Positions 21,755 to 32,395 of a stretch of 64,000 bases of DNA are shown here, piece by piece. The position numbers and the translations under genes are program-made. The stretch is taken from the NCBI GenBank assembly GCA_021292165.1, contig CM037878.1, forward strand, positions 4,340,001 to 4,404,000, read 5' to 3'. Numbering within the stretch: position 1 is the stretch's first letter; each line of letters begins with the position of its first letter. Below the pieces are notes generated by a model, which was not told the DNA's origin, did not search any database, and saw only the letters and a list, made by a program, of their open reading frames with translations. This stretch comes from Shinisaurus crocodilurus (Eukaryota; Chordata; Lepidosauria; Squamata; Shinisauridae).

Positions 21755-22200
21755 CTCATCATCATCATCATCATCATCATCATCAGGCGATCACTCGTGA
21801 CCGAGTAAGATTGTCTTCCGGGATAAAAGGAGGAAATTCTAAAGAAGATTGTGTAGACTCTAGCGATGGGTCCGTAAGTGACTGTGGAGGCCAATTCTAG
21901 ATCCACACAGCTTCCCACAGTGAGGACACAGGTTACCAGATGGAAGATGGTCCTGTAAAGGATTCGTTTGACGTGCTTTTCGCTTAGCACGTTTCTCCCT
22001 TTCACCTTGCACTCGGGCTTCTTCAAAGTCCATGGAACCTTTGTGAAAGGCCAACCTCCATTTAGATCGTTCATGGGCCAGAGCTTCCCAGTTTTCGGTG
22101 TTTATATTGCATTTTTTTTTAGATTAGCCTTATGAACATCTTTAAACCTCTTATATTGACCACCGATATTCCGCTTTCCATCCTTGAAGCCAAACGTGTG
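21755..22200 (-). mobile_element. RTE-like LINE 3' end with C2H2 zinc-finger remnant and (GAT)n tail
   Basis: The minus-strand frame near 22054-21860 encodes a basic helix EREKRAKRKARQ followed by LCPHCGKLCGSRIGLHSHLR, a C-x2-C...H-x3-H finger. That arrangement closes some RTE-related non-LTR elements. A (GAT)10 tail lies at 21785-21755. Sister copies are at 42482-43106 (-) and 50729-50994 (+). Confidence 0.75.
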
Positions 22201-22379
22201 ACTGCCCGAGAGGATGGCTGGCGGGTACGATTCTGCTCCCTCTTTGTGCGCTCACTGAATGGCGGGTTCTGAAAAGGGGTTCGGTCCTGATCACCTGCAC
22301 CTTACCACACCTGTCCAGAATACCCCCCCCCCCACGGGCTCCACAGGAGGGTGATGTGACAGTGTGAAACAGGATAAGT

Positions 22380-22490
22380 GACCGAGAGGAGAGCCGCAGA
22401 AACAAACCGCTGCTGCCAGTCAGCGTCGGCCATACTAGGCGAGATGAGCCAAGGGTCTGACTCAGTCTAAAGCAGCTTCCTGTGTTCCTG
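22380..22490 (+). mobile_element. SINE 3' half, second tRNA family
   Basis: It contains CTGCTGCCAGTCAGCGTCGG, CCAAGGGTCTGACTCAGTC and AAAGCAGCTTCCTGTGTTCC. These are the 3' body and end of the family seen at 43107-43305. No head is present. Confidence 0.65.
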
Positions 22491-22497
22491 AGCTATA

Positions 22498-22750
22498 CAG
22501 TAATACCTTGGATTGCAAGTAACTTGGTTTGAGAGCGTTTTGCAAGACAAGCACATTTTTAAATATTTATTTTAAATTTTTTTGACTTGATATACAAGCG
22601 ACGTCTTGCAATACAAGTACTGTAGTACGGCTTAAATTAAAAATCTCTGTACAAATTTTTTTTTGGGGGAATTTCGTTTTGATATAAGAGTGTTTTGGAT
22701 TACAAGCACGTTTCCAGAACGAATGATGCTCTCAATCCAAGGCATGACTG
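22498..22750. mobile_element. Tc1/mariner (pogo/Tigger-like) MITE
   Basis: The ends are CAGTAATACCTTGGATTG and CAATCCAAGGCATGACTG, flanked by TA on both sides (22496-22497 and 22751-22752). The sub-terminal arms are partly inverted (GCAAGACAAGCAC against GGATTACAAGCAC). CAG ends with a TA duplication suit the pogo/Tigger group. At 253 bp it is non-coding. Confidence 0.8.
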
Positions 22751-22760
22751 TAATTCATTT

Positions 22761-23124
22761 AAGGTGTAATCCTGCACAGGTTTAGGCAGAAAAAAGGCCT
22801 ACAACTCCCAGCATGCCCCAGCCATGGCTGGATGAGGCATGCTGGGAGTTGTAGGTAGGGATGTAACCGCTCGCCTCAGGCGTTACAGCCGTTTTAAGCC
22901 CTGTTGCCCTGGTTTCTACGGAAAAGACGGAGCGTGGGGTCCTGTCGCATCAGTGCAGGGTCCTGTTGCGGCGGGCGTGGGTGGCTTGAGTGGCGCAGAG
23001 AATCGCTCCACACCGCTAAGAGTGGCGGGGGGGCCCAGCGCGGAGAGGTGAGGCGCCCCCCCCAAGGTATATCTCTAGTTGTAGGCCTTTTTTTCTGCCT
23101 AAACTTGCATAGGATTGCATTAAG
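22761..23124. mobile_element. Palindromic MITE, GCAATCCTATGCATGTTTAG family, split by a hAT insert
   Basis: The left arm (about 22761-22855) has TGTAATCCTGCACAGG, TTTAGGCAGAAAAAAGGCC and an inner CCATGGCTGG turn. The right arm (23078-23124) has GGCCTTTTTTTCTGCC and TAAACTTGCATAGGATTGCA. The interruption is the element at 22856-23077. Confidence 0.8.
22856..23077. mobile_element. Small CpG-rich hAT element with TAGGGATGTA ends
   Basis: The ends are TAGGGATGTA and TATATCTCTA, imperfect inverted repeats, flanked by exact 8-bp duplications GTTGTAGG (22848-22855 and 23078-23085). The 222-bp body is rich in CG dinucleotides, unlike its surroundings. The insertion splits a palindromic MITE, so it is the younger of the two. 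Confidence 0.85.
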
Positions 23125-24179
23125 GATTGTGCCCTTAATGTCATTTGCCCTTCAGTATTCCTGGTCTGCAGGGCCGGTGCTACCATTAGGCCAACTAGGC
23201 AGCTGCCTAGGGCGCAGGGCTGAAGGGGCGCCAGAAACACCTTGGGGAAAAAAATACAGCACTCTCAAGTGGGAAGGGGGGGCGCTAAATATCTGATCTT
23301 GCCTAGGGCACCAAACTGCCTTGCACCGGTCCTGCTGGTCTGTAGGACAATATGTTGGAAAGGGAAGAAGCCACCTTCAGGAGAGCAAGGATTGAGGGTG
23401 GGTGAGGAAAATTTTAACACACACACCCCTCCCGAGAAAAGTACCCAGTGAAATGGAAGGATCTTGAAAGCCAAAGGCAGGCCTCTCCAGTGATGTGCAG
23501 TGAGGGGTGCACCCAAGTTGTATTTGAATTCTGTGGGGTGGACCACCCTTTGTGAGTCTCTCCTCAGTCACTGATTTTTGAAGGTCGAGGGGCTTTCACT
23601 AAAATGGGGGCGGGGGGGGACAGCCTATAGATGTCATCAGGGTTCCTCCGTGATTTGAGCACGGCACAAAACTCCTTTCTGACTCTTTTAAAGAAGCACC
23701 CGGATTGGCCGAGGAGGCAGCGAAACGAAGCCGCTCTGTCCTAGTCTGCACTTCCAAGGCCTGCGTGGTCCTAACGTTGGACTGAGATGCAGAGTGCCTT
23801 TGGGCATTTTCGGAAGAAATCTGGCAGCCAAATGCACAGCCCTGTTTTAGCTGCTCACCTTTTTTGCAATGTTTCAAGAGGGGCTGGCCAGAGATAAAGA
23901 AGCAGACCCAGCCTGCCCAAGTTCCCCTTGAAACACAGCAAGAAATACCGCCAGCAAAAGGCGGGGGTGTCCATGATATATGCTATTCTGTCGATGCTTT
24001 TTCAACGGAGCCTGAAGCCAGGGGCACTCTCGCCAGGTCTGCAGACGAATTGACGATGAAAGGATTGGCCCATTTGCCACATACAGGATTGTACAGACAT
24101 TGTCAAATCTGTCCAATTTATGTTTCACGGATTGTCAGGTGCCTCTCTTTCTGTCGTCTGCTCACTGGGGGAATCGGAT

Positions 24180-24213
24180 TTTGCGCAAATGCGTTTGGAC
24201 GCATTTGCGCAAA
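24180..24213. repeat. Perfect inverted repeat, 15-bp arms with TTGG loop
   Basis: TTTGCGCAAATGCGT (24180-24194) and its exact reverse complement (24199-24213) flank a 4-base loop. The surrounding 24130-24500 resembles, in GCGCAAAT-type words, the foldback at 9234-9871 and may be the remnant of a related element. Confidence 0.8.
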
Positions 24214-25609
24214 TTCACACTCCTGAACATGCACAAATCCCGCCCAAATAAGTTAAAAAAAAACACCAAATGTGTATTTTCACACTTTAGCCTAGGAGTA
24301 AATGCCCATTTCTAGTTGGTGATGCGTTTTTTTAAATGCATTTTTCTACAACTAAATTTGCATAAAATTACGTAAAATAAAAAAAAATGGTCTGCAAATC
24401 AATGGAATCCACGTGAAAAGCCGGTCCGCTGCAGAATCCGTAGGTCAGATTCTTAGAAATTCGAATTCATCTGAGTGTGTTGCGGATTTCTCCGGCATCC
24501 CTGGCGGCAGCTTCCTTTGCCTTATGGCTAACCCAGCCCTGCAAATGCCGTTTGAGCCTCTCAAATGGAAAGCGCCTCATGTCAAGGTAGCAGAGGCGCA
24601 CACATCTCCCTGCCAACAATCCAGGGGACGATCGGCGAGAACGTTTTCAGGCAGCAGCTGTGCCAAGTTCTGCACTCCACACAAGGGAAAGGAGTCCCGG
24701 CCAAAAGCTTGTCAGGCGCATTATCATTTATCTCCTCCAATGTACTTATGAAAATGATTTCCCGTTTGGCCGGCGTCCTCAGAAACTTCTCGGCAAAGTC
24801 CCAGGTGCTCTGGTGGCCAATCGAGGCTTTGTCTTTGAGAGCAAGGGTGGCTGCCATAGTCAAAGCGCTGGGGTTGAGATGCCCCGAGCACAGCGAGTGA
24901 TTTCGACTTGTTGCTCTCTCTGGGGAGTGGCGGTTGGGACAGAAAATTGGCGTGGAAGGGGCTCAGGGAATGGAGAGGAGAGCAAGTAGCAGGGGATGCA
25001 AATATCTGCTGGAGCTGTGTGTGTATCTTAATATGGAGGCGGCCAGTGGTGGTCCTTCCCCAGCTGCACAAATAAACAGACCGCCCCTGCCTGCATCCAA
25101 ATGGCACCTCTTTCATAGTCTCATTGTATGCTTTTGTGCATGTTCTCTCTCTTTCCTTCTCTGCATACATTTACTTTACCTCCGACACCTGTACAGATAA
25201 CAACCACAACAACAACCACAACAACCACTGAGTTGTTCACACATTCCCTTGCCGGCAGGTCACAGCAAAGTTTGTGGTTTCAAACATCTTTTAGTGTGAA
25301 AATATTTTGTTTCTAGGAATGACCGCTGAATGGGGCGGGGGCGGGGAGAATCACTACCTTTTAAAACATGTGAACAATCTGGTACGGACCCGGAGTAATT
25401 ACACACCTTCAGTCTATTGCAGTGTTAACTTCAGGGATAACCCATTTGGCTGCTGCTTCAACCCCAAACTCCTAGGAATGTAGCCACGTCTCATTTGTTG
25501 AATCCTCTTATGGTTTGGTTGAGCAGGGGAGCAATCCTATGCCCCCTAGACAGCATAGGAGGTTTCGGATTCCCAGATCTGAGGCCAGAGACAGCGCTCC
25601 AACCTTGGA

Positions 25610-26420
25610 GCTGGGAACTGGAGCTCCAATCCCAGAGCTCCAGTCCAGTTGTAAACCGCTCAGAGAGCTTCGGCTATTGGGCGGTATAAAAATCAGGGAT
25701 GGGGACTCGGACTCCAGGACTCGACTCGTGAGTCGGACTGAGTCCCCCCTCTGACTCGAGTTCCACTCAAGTCCCAATATTTTTAATGGGACTCGGGACT
25801 CGAGACCAAGGACTCGTCAACATCCCTGCTTGATGCCACCTGCAGGTGCTGCCTGGACCTAGTTGCAGTAACAATCCAAGTTTATTTTTCAAAATCATTT
25901 TCCTAAAATGCAACCTTTCAGACATTTTGGGTTTGGCTGCCTCTGCCTGCTTGTTTGGGGTTCCCAGCCTCCTCTGCCTGCCTGGTCTCTTCTTGACCAG
26001 TTCAACAGTTGAATTGTCCAAGACAAAGGCCTCTGCCTGCCTGCTTTGGGGTTTCCTGCCTCCTCTGCCTGTCTGGTTATTTTGGCTTAGTCTGCCTGGT
26101 CTCTTCTTGTCAAAATCAGTGGCAGAGTTTTGAGATAAAAAGGCACACTTGTGCCTAGAATTTATTTAAGCCACACACATCTGAAGTAGCCTGATTTTGT
26201 TGGGAAAAAAACCCCCCATTCATTTTAATAGGGACTCGTGGTGGAGTCAGCTTTGGGAGTGACTCGGGACTCATGATGACTCGTGAGTCACCATTTTGGA
26301 CGAAGGACATGGGACTCGGACTCGAGACCCGGGTCCAAAGACTCGTGCCTCGACTCGTGACTCGAGACCAAGGACTCTTCAACATCCCTGAATTAAAAAT
26401 GTATTAAATAAATAAATCCA
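25610..26420 (+). mobile_element. L2 family A 3' end split by a hAT-like element
   Basis: The left part ends TTGTAAACCGCTCAGAGAGC, CTTCGGCTATTGGGCGG, TATAAAAAT at 25693. The tail resumes after 26390 as TTAAAAATGTATTAAATAAATA. Joining the two restores the usual TATAAAAATGTAATAAATAA tail, which shows that the element between them was inserted later. Confidence 0.8.
25694..26390. mobile_element. hAT-like element rich in GACTCG words, with a duplicated right end
   Basis: The ends are CAGGGATG and CATCCCTG. Near-matching flanks (ATAAAAAT before, TTAAAAAT two bases after) suggest an 8-bp target duplication. Both terminal regions consist of many GACTCG/CGAGTC words in both orientations. The right-end sequence GACCAAGGACTC...CAACATCCCTG occurs twice, at about 25802-25829 and 26366-26390. 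This makes a possible 136-bp short form nested at the left of the longer one. The middle repeats CCTCTGCCTGC several times. No transposase is visible. Confidence 0.75.
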
Positions 26421-26590
26421 TCCATCCTTCTCCCGCTTGCAGCTGGCATGAAAAGAACAGTGCCGGTGGCAATCCAGAGTCAGGAAAGTGGTCTTGGAGA
26501 GGGTTGAAAGGGGGTGTTTTGGGGTTGGCAGAGGAGGAGACTGGAGAGGCCAGCAGATGAGCTATCCTGAGGCCTCTGCAGCCTCCTTCC

Positions 26591-27127
26591 TGTTGGGTTT
26601 TGCATAGGCAGAACGAGATTACCACCTGACATCGAGATTATCACCTGACCTGGTGGGTGTCTTTTGAGTTCAAGTATACAAGGTCTCTGGTCATGAGACA
26701 TAGTCTCGAGGTGATGTGACTCAGCAACCTTGAACAGGTTTTGGGATCAACATGTTGATGAATAGGTTATACAACTGGGGTGAGTAATATCCTATTTATA
26801 GGTGCAGGTATAAAGCTAGCACACTTGCTGATAGCTTCATTCCGTCATTCTTCACTCTCTCTTCCACTTGCTGTCTCTCTCGTCTCGACTCGACATGTCT
26901 CGTGGACTTCACTTCATCTAGCCTTACCACTGGGGTAGTGGATTTGTATCTGCAATGATGTAGTGAGTAGAGATGCATTGCTTGCCTTAATCCCATGTAA
27001 TTGGGTCTTACAAATAAACTCTTTAATCTTTATTAACTGCTGTTATCTCCTCCTTCCGCCTGTGTGACTGGGACTGAGGGTCATTGGCTAGGGGAGCTTT
27101 TGAACCCGGGTCAGTCCAGCTCTCACA
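26591..27127 (+). mobile_element. Solo LTR of an LTR retroelement
   Basis: The 537-bp sequence begins TGTTGGG and ends CTCACA, with exact 5-bp direct repeats CTTCC at 26586-26590 and 27128-27132. A TATAAA lies at 26809-26814 and an AATAAA at 27013-27018, the order expected for U3-R-U5. No gag or pol sequence flanks it, so it looks like the product of LTR-LTR recombination. The 5-bp duplication fits an endogenous retrovirus or Gypsy element; I cannot separate these. Confidence 0.82.
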
Positions 27128-27344
27128 CTTCCTTCCCCCTCCAAGACGCTCCAGCTAGCTGGGCAAAAAAGCCCATCTAGCAAAATATACAGGGCAAGAG
27201 TATGGGGGGGGCCCGAAGACCGCCTCCGCTGCTCCTCCCACTCTGCGTTGTGGATGACCGTAAGCCTCCCAGTTCGGGCGCTGACGGCCGTCGCCACAGG
27301 ATTGTGCGGCCCTAAATGAGTTGCATTTTTTTTTTTAAATGGCC

Positions 27345-27400
27345 ACATTGGCTGGAGACGATGGCAGTTGTAGTCCGACACATGCAGAAGGCACCAGGTT
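27345..27400. mobile_element. hAT-like MITE fragment, CCCCAACCTGG family
   Basis: GGCCACATTGGCTGGAGACG, GGCAGTTGTAGTCCGACACA and GGCACCAGGTTAT correspond to the right half of this family. It is short and degraded. Confidence 0.5.
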
Positions 27401-27653
27401 ATATGGAAAGCTGGGCTAGCCCGTAAATTCAGAAACGGTTTATCACAACCTATGAAGGCGGCGGGGGGAAACAACAACAAGAACAACAACAACAACCCCA
27501 AAACAAAACAGACTGTGACTACTGCATTAAAGCATAAATGCATGTAAAATAAGCACCATGATCATTCAGGAAGCCGTGCGGAGATAACACAAATATCCTG
27601 GAACTGATAAGCTAATTAACACCTGCAGCGGCATAACATCCTATTGTCTAGAG

Positions 27654-27788
27654 CAGTGTCCTCCAACCTTGGGTCCCCAGATGCTTTTGGCCTACAACTC
27701 CCAGCATGCCCCAGCCAGCTATGCTGGCTGGGGCATGCTGGGAGTTGTAGGCCAAAAGCATCTGGGGACCCAAGGTTGGAGGACACTG
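27654..27788. mobile_element. Hairpin hAT MITE, full length (135 bp)
   Basis: Two perfectly complementary 66-bp arms surround a 3-base centre (TAT). The ends are CAGTGTCCTCCAACC and its complement, close to hAT termini. The flanks GTCTAGAG and CTCTAGAT match at 6 of 8 positions. Relative to sister copies this one has changes in both arms at paired positions (TGTCCTCC/GGAGGACA and ATGCTTTT/AAAAGCAT), so the hairpin stays perfect. No coding capacity. Confidence 0.95.
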
Positions 27789-28597
27789 CTCTAGATTCAG
27801 GCCATGGGAGCTAGAACCCCACTTCGTGAAAAGTTCTAATTCAGTGGGCATACTCTCTTGTGTAGTTAGGACAGTTCTCTTAATGTCAAACCAAAATTTA
27901 CTTCCATTTGGTTACATTACTTCTTGCCTTAACCCCTGTGAACATGCCGGTGACAATATGTTCCACCTTCTCCCCCCCCCCCCCCCCGAGATCCTTATTT
28001 CTCCCACACTCTTGCACCAACATTTTGGCGAGGTGAAACTGCACAGTCCCCTCTGCCGCTCCTCCTTTCGTCTGCCTATCACGACGGTTCATCATCATCA
28101 TCTCCTTCCGCAACTCTTCATCATCCTCATTGCTCCCCTCAGGATCGTTCTCAAGGGATGTCGTCAAGCTCCTGCTCCAGCTCTCAGAACTGGACACGGG
28201 AGAATGTGAAATTAGCCATGAAATTTTCTCCTGCGAGGGCCTTGTTAGCATGATTCTGAGGTGGCCAACGAAGATGCGAGGGCCAAAACAGCACAAGGTG
28301 TCACCACCCCTGTCTCTATGCCGTCTCATCCGTGCAAACGATTCCTTGACCAATTAGCAAGATAAGTTCATTTGCAGTCCTGCCACCACCATCACCACCA
28401 CTCTTTGTGACAGAGGGAGATGAAGAGCCTCGCTCAGATAAGTCTTTGAATGCCAGGAAATGTTTTGGCAGCTAAACATGGACCTTATTGAGTTGTCTCA
28501 CCGCAGCTCTCCCAAAGGCCTTATGTTTATTGACTCATCACCGTGCTCCTGATGTCCTTCTAAACAAATTGTGGAATTGTACTTTTAGGATTTTAAA

Positions 28598-29116
28598 CTA
28601 TAATAATAATAATTCCCCGCTCTTCTTTATTTTAAGCAGTTTGACTTTTTCCACAGTGGAGGGGAGGGGGGGAACTCTTTTCTTCATTTGCTTGAGAGAC
28701 TTGTTCACTTCTACATCAACCCCCAACATTTTAGCCTTGGGACTTTTCACATCTGCATCGCTACTGCCCCCATCTTGATGGTGGGTGCCAGCACCAGAAA
28801 AAGGATTATTGAGCGGAGGGGTGTCTGAGTACAGGTCACCTGCTTGCGACGTTCCTTCATCTGGAGTGGCCAAAGCCAGAAGGTGGACTTTTGGGTCAGC
28901 AGGAGGAGGAAGGACAGGTTGCTTCCCTACAAGTGTAGCTCTCTGAGTGGACATCTGTGCACTCACACTTATCGGTTCCGTGCCTGGGCAGAGCAACGTC
29001 CGGAACATTCTAGAGCTGAGCAGAGCTTTGGTGGGAGCCCGCCCACTCTCCTCTGGGCACGCTCCTAGGCGCCGTGGCTGCCGCTTTTTTTTTGTCGGCC
29101 GTTGTGCAGAACCCAC
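28598..29116 (-). other. Unassigned 172-codon open frame
   Basis: I do not recognise the product. It starts with a basic stretch (PTKKKRQPRR), has a serine/proline-rich acidic middle (SDTPPLNNPF, GGSSDADVKSPKAKM) and ends with a lysine-rich KQMKKRVPP...KLLKIKKSGE before an ATT-repeat. It has no splice-flanked LPP similarity. The composition resembles the first ORF of a LINE or a Gag-like protein, but that is only an impression. It may equally be a chance frame in GC-rich DNA. Confidence 0.3.
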
Positions 29117-29300
29117 ATGTGTGAGTCACAGAGATCATGAAGAAGAATGTGTCCGGTGTCAGGAGTAAAACTGGCCACAGAATGTTCCCACACTGGGGGG
29201 ATCTGGCGCTTTAACAGGTGGCCGTAGTAGTGACTGACAATCCCCTAGGGCACAGAAGGCCCAAGGCATTTGTTGATTTTCTCAGGGAGAAAAATCTGAA

Positions 29301-29562
29301 TTTTATTATTTATTTATTTATTTATTTAATTATATTTATACCCCGCCTTTTTTCCTCCAAGGAACCCAAGGCAGCTTACATAATCCTCCTCCTCCTCCTC
29401 CTCCTCTCCATTTCATCCTCACAACAACCCTGTGAGGTAGGTGAGGCTGAGAGTCAGTGACTGGCCCAAAGTCACCCAGTGAGTTTCATGGCCGAGTGGG
29501 GATGAGAACCCGGATCTCCCGAGTCCCCAGTCCAACACTCTCACCACTACGCCACACTGGCT
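29301..29562 (-). mobile_element. tRNA-derived SINE (MIR/CORE-like) flanked by about 56-bp direct repeats
   Basis: On the minus strand it reads AGCCAGTGTGGCGTAGTGG at the head, a B-box-like GGTTCTCATCCCC, GGTGACTTTGGGCCAGTCAC, and a TAAGCTGCCTTGGGTTCC tail with a TTTA run. The sequence CTAGGGCACAGAAGGCCC...AGGGAGAAAATCTGAA lies directly on both sides (29245-29300 and 29563-29617), with a few substitutions and one indel. This is far longer than the usual SINE target duplication. Confidence 0.88.
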
Positions 29563-30256
29563 CTAGGGCACAGAAGGCCCGAGGCATCTTCTGATTTTCT
29601 CAGGGAGAAAATCTGAATGGCACCATACCATGGCGGTAAGAATGTAACAAGCAGAATCCTTGACAACGGCCTGCTTTTTAATGACCCTCCGAAGTGGCCT
29701 ACCCAAGTGGGCGGCCCCCATCTTTCCTGAGGGGGAACCCATCAATCTCCCCGCAGATGCCCACAGATGCAGTGCAGTCACACAGTGTATCGTGCCTGTG
29801 CGTCCAAAGGAACGAACAAAAGATGAACCACAGAGAGGGACCCAGGCATCCTGCAGCTGCGCTGATAATGAGATTGGATGCTGCACAACTCTCTCCAGTG
29901 GTGCCGGTTGCTTTGGAAATGTCACGAGCCGCGATCCCTTGCCTCTTGCTGGCTCTCCAGCCTTGTACCTTGCTCTCAGTAAGAGTTTTAGCGGGAGCCT
30001 GGCCTGCGGACAGCACCCCTTCTGCTCTGGGCATCGCGGTGGGGCAGTCGGACCTGTTCTCTTGATAGCAGCCACATCTGGAGTGCTTCCTCAGCACTCC
30101 AGCTCATGGAACAGGAACTGCCGGTCAACAGAGGAGAGCGTGACCTCAGGGCAGCCACTCTCTCTCTCGGCTTAGCCCACCCCACAGGGTTGTTGGGACA
30201 ATTTGGGTTTGGAGGGCGTCTGCGATACACATCTCATGGGCAGAAATATCTTTTAC

Positions 30257-30403
30257 CAGTGCTTTTTTTCTGGAGAAAAAGGTACCGGAACTCTTGGATT
30301 ACATTTCCTTGGGAGCAGATGGCGATTAAATTGTAATGCAATTAATAGAAGAAAAGGTGCTGGAACTCAGTTCCGGTGAGTTCCACCAGAAAAAAAAGCC
30401 CTG
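30257..30403. mobile_element. hAT-type MITE, CAGTGCTTTTTTTCTGG family
   Basis: It is nearly identical to 7607-7752, with the same CAGTGCTTTTTTTCTGG end and a GCCCTG right end. The flanking 8-mers TCTTTTAC and TCTTTAAC match at 7 of 8 positions. Confidence 0.92.
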
Positions 30404-30415
30404 TCTTTAACTATT

Positions 30416-30457
<42 letters not shown>

Positions 30458-30459
30458 AG
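30416..30459. repeat. (GT)n(GA)n compound microsatellite
   Basis: A GT run passes directly into a GA run, seen directly. Confidence 0.92.
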
Positions 30460-30859
30460 AGCACTTGTTTTTGAGCCACTGCTTATCCTTATACCGTCAG
30501 CAAAGTCACTTTGTGATCCAGCGAACACCGACACTGTTTAAACTCTGCTAATCTTTGTTTGAAGGAGCACTCGGCTTGGGCCTGCAACCATCTTTTATTT
30601 CATATATTGTTTTGCATCCCCCCACCTCCCCAAGCGCTGGGCCTATTCGCGGGCAGCATTACATCGTCAGTCTCCTGACAATGCTGGAAACAGGGAGCAG
30701 TCCGGTGGCGCCTGTTTCTTTGTCAATATCTAAGCGGAGTGGCCATGGCGTGGTGGCGGCACGTTTTCAGGTCCGGGTGCTCATCAGGACAGGACGAGCG
30801 TGCAGTCAGTTGTATTGATCCCGCCCCCCCTCTGTATTATGTGTGTCTTTAGTAGGTCT

Positions 30860-31245
30860 TAGAATCATAGAATCATAGAAAAGTAGAGTTGGAAGAAGGG
30901 GCCTACAAGGCCATCGAGTCCAACCCCCTGCTCAATGCAGGAATCCAGGTCAAAGCATCTCTGCCAGATGTCTGTCCAGCTGCACCTTGAATGCCTCCAG
31001 AGTGGGAGAGCCCACCACCTCCCTGGGTAGTTGGTTCCATTGTCTTATTGCTCTGACAGTCAGGAAATTTTTCCTGATGTTTAGGTGGAATCTAGGTTCC
31101 TGTAACTTGAGCCCATTATTCCGTGTCCTGCAAACTGGGATGATCGAGAAGAGATCCTGGCCCTCCTCTGTGTGACATCCCTTCAAATACTGGAAGAGTG
31201 CGATCATATCTCCCCTCAGTCTCCTCTTCTGAAGGCTAGAAGGTT
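30860..31245 (-). mobile_element. CR1-type LINE 3' region
   Basis: The minus-strand frame 31207-30950 gives [39 protein letters not shown] and SPTLEAFKVQLDRHL with an intact end. The CR1 3' end with TCATAGAATCATAGAA repeats is at the left. The copy overlaps in content with 1-398, whose left end starts inside this same region. Confidence 0.9.
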
Positions 31246-31904
31246 TTCTTTTGTAAAGCTAACGGGTTTTAATTGCCCATTCAAGAACAACCTGCCCCAG
31301 AAAACTTTGCATTACAACAGGGATAGCTCACAATATATGTCTGCTGGGGAGATCCATTCCCCCCCACCGCCAACTGCCAGGATTGCAGCTGAGCTCAGCT
31401 GAGGTAACGCCATCGTCCCTGCCAATCAAAACATCCGGGGGCTTCGTCCCTGTGAGCCCCGCCTCCACTGCACCACTGCTGAGTGGGCAAGGAGCAGGCA
31501 AATGCATGGAGAAGCATGTCTGGGTGGACACCAGCCTCAGTCCCCCAAAGCAGGGCAACATTCCTGCCTTCCTTCCCAAGGCAGCTTTTTACCGGCTAGT
31601 CCAGTTTTCATCCTCCTGCCACACCCGCAACACTGCACGTGCGAGGACTTGCCTGTAGCTGGAGGCAAGGGGCAGAGGAAACCGCTCCCCACGGCCCATT
31701 CCCTTCACCAACCTTGTGTTTTTATTTGCAGTGTAGAGTGTCTATGCGCAGACGGGTATGCGCGTGCCACATGTACCGTATATGTATGTGAAAGCATGTG
31801 TGTATGTGCACAAACAGGTCCCTTCTGGAGGGTGCACTGCAACCCCCTGAACCTCCACTGCAAACTACCCCGTGTCCCCATCCATTCTTAACAACAACAA
31901 CAAC

Positions 31905-31944
<40 letters not shown>

Positions 31945-32395
31945 TTATTTCTTACCCGCCTCTCTGTTTGGATCGAGGCGGGGAACAACAATAAACATAA
32001 GATCTATAAACTAATTAAAAACATAGTATACATTTTTAAAGCATCTTAAAAACATCTTAAAAGGATCCTAAAATTCCACCGGATAGGCCTGCCGGAAGAG
32101 ATCAGTCTTTATGGCTTTCTTGAATTTCAAAAGACTGCTAAGTTGATGAGTCTCCTCCGGCAGGCCATTCCACAATCTGGGGGCAGCAGAAGAGAAGGTC
32201 CTCTGGGTAATACCCGACAGCCTAGTTTTGGCTGACTGAAGTAGAGTCTTCCCAGAGGACCTGAGTGCGCGGGGTGGATTGTACGGGAGAAGGCGATCCT
32301 GTAGGTAGCCTGGACCCAAACCACGTAGGGCTTTAAAGGTAATAACCAACACTTTATACTTCGCCCGGAATTTATATACAATCTCTGCTTTACCG
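31905..32395 (-). mobile_element. L2-type LINE, family C, C-terminus and (ATT)n tail
   Basis: The minus-strand frame 32352-32068 reads LVITFKALRGLGPGYLQDRL, then TRLSGITQRTFSSAAPRLWN and GLPEETHQLSSLLKFKKAIK ending DLFRQAYP. This is the L2 pattern of an AAPRLWN-x-LP motif and a final F-x-K-x2-K-x3-F. The tail is GAACCCGCC-like GAGGCGGGTAAGAAAT followed by (ATT)n at 31944-31905. Confidence 0.88.

Noticed and set aside
21755..21785. CRISPR-like short repeats
   Set aside because: All regularly repeated short units in the window are simple microsatellites or LINE tails, with no spacers.
29563..30175. Overlapping 170-codon frames on both strands
   Set aside because: Several frames are open at once in a GC-rich stretch, typical of chance; none has a recognisable motif or splice context.
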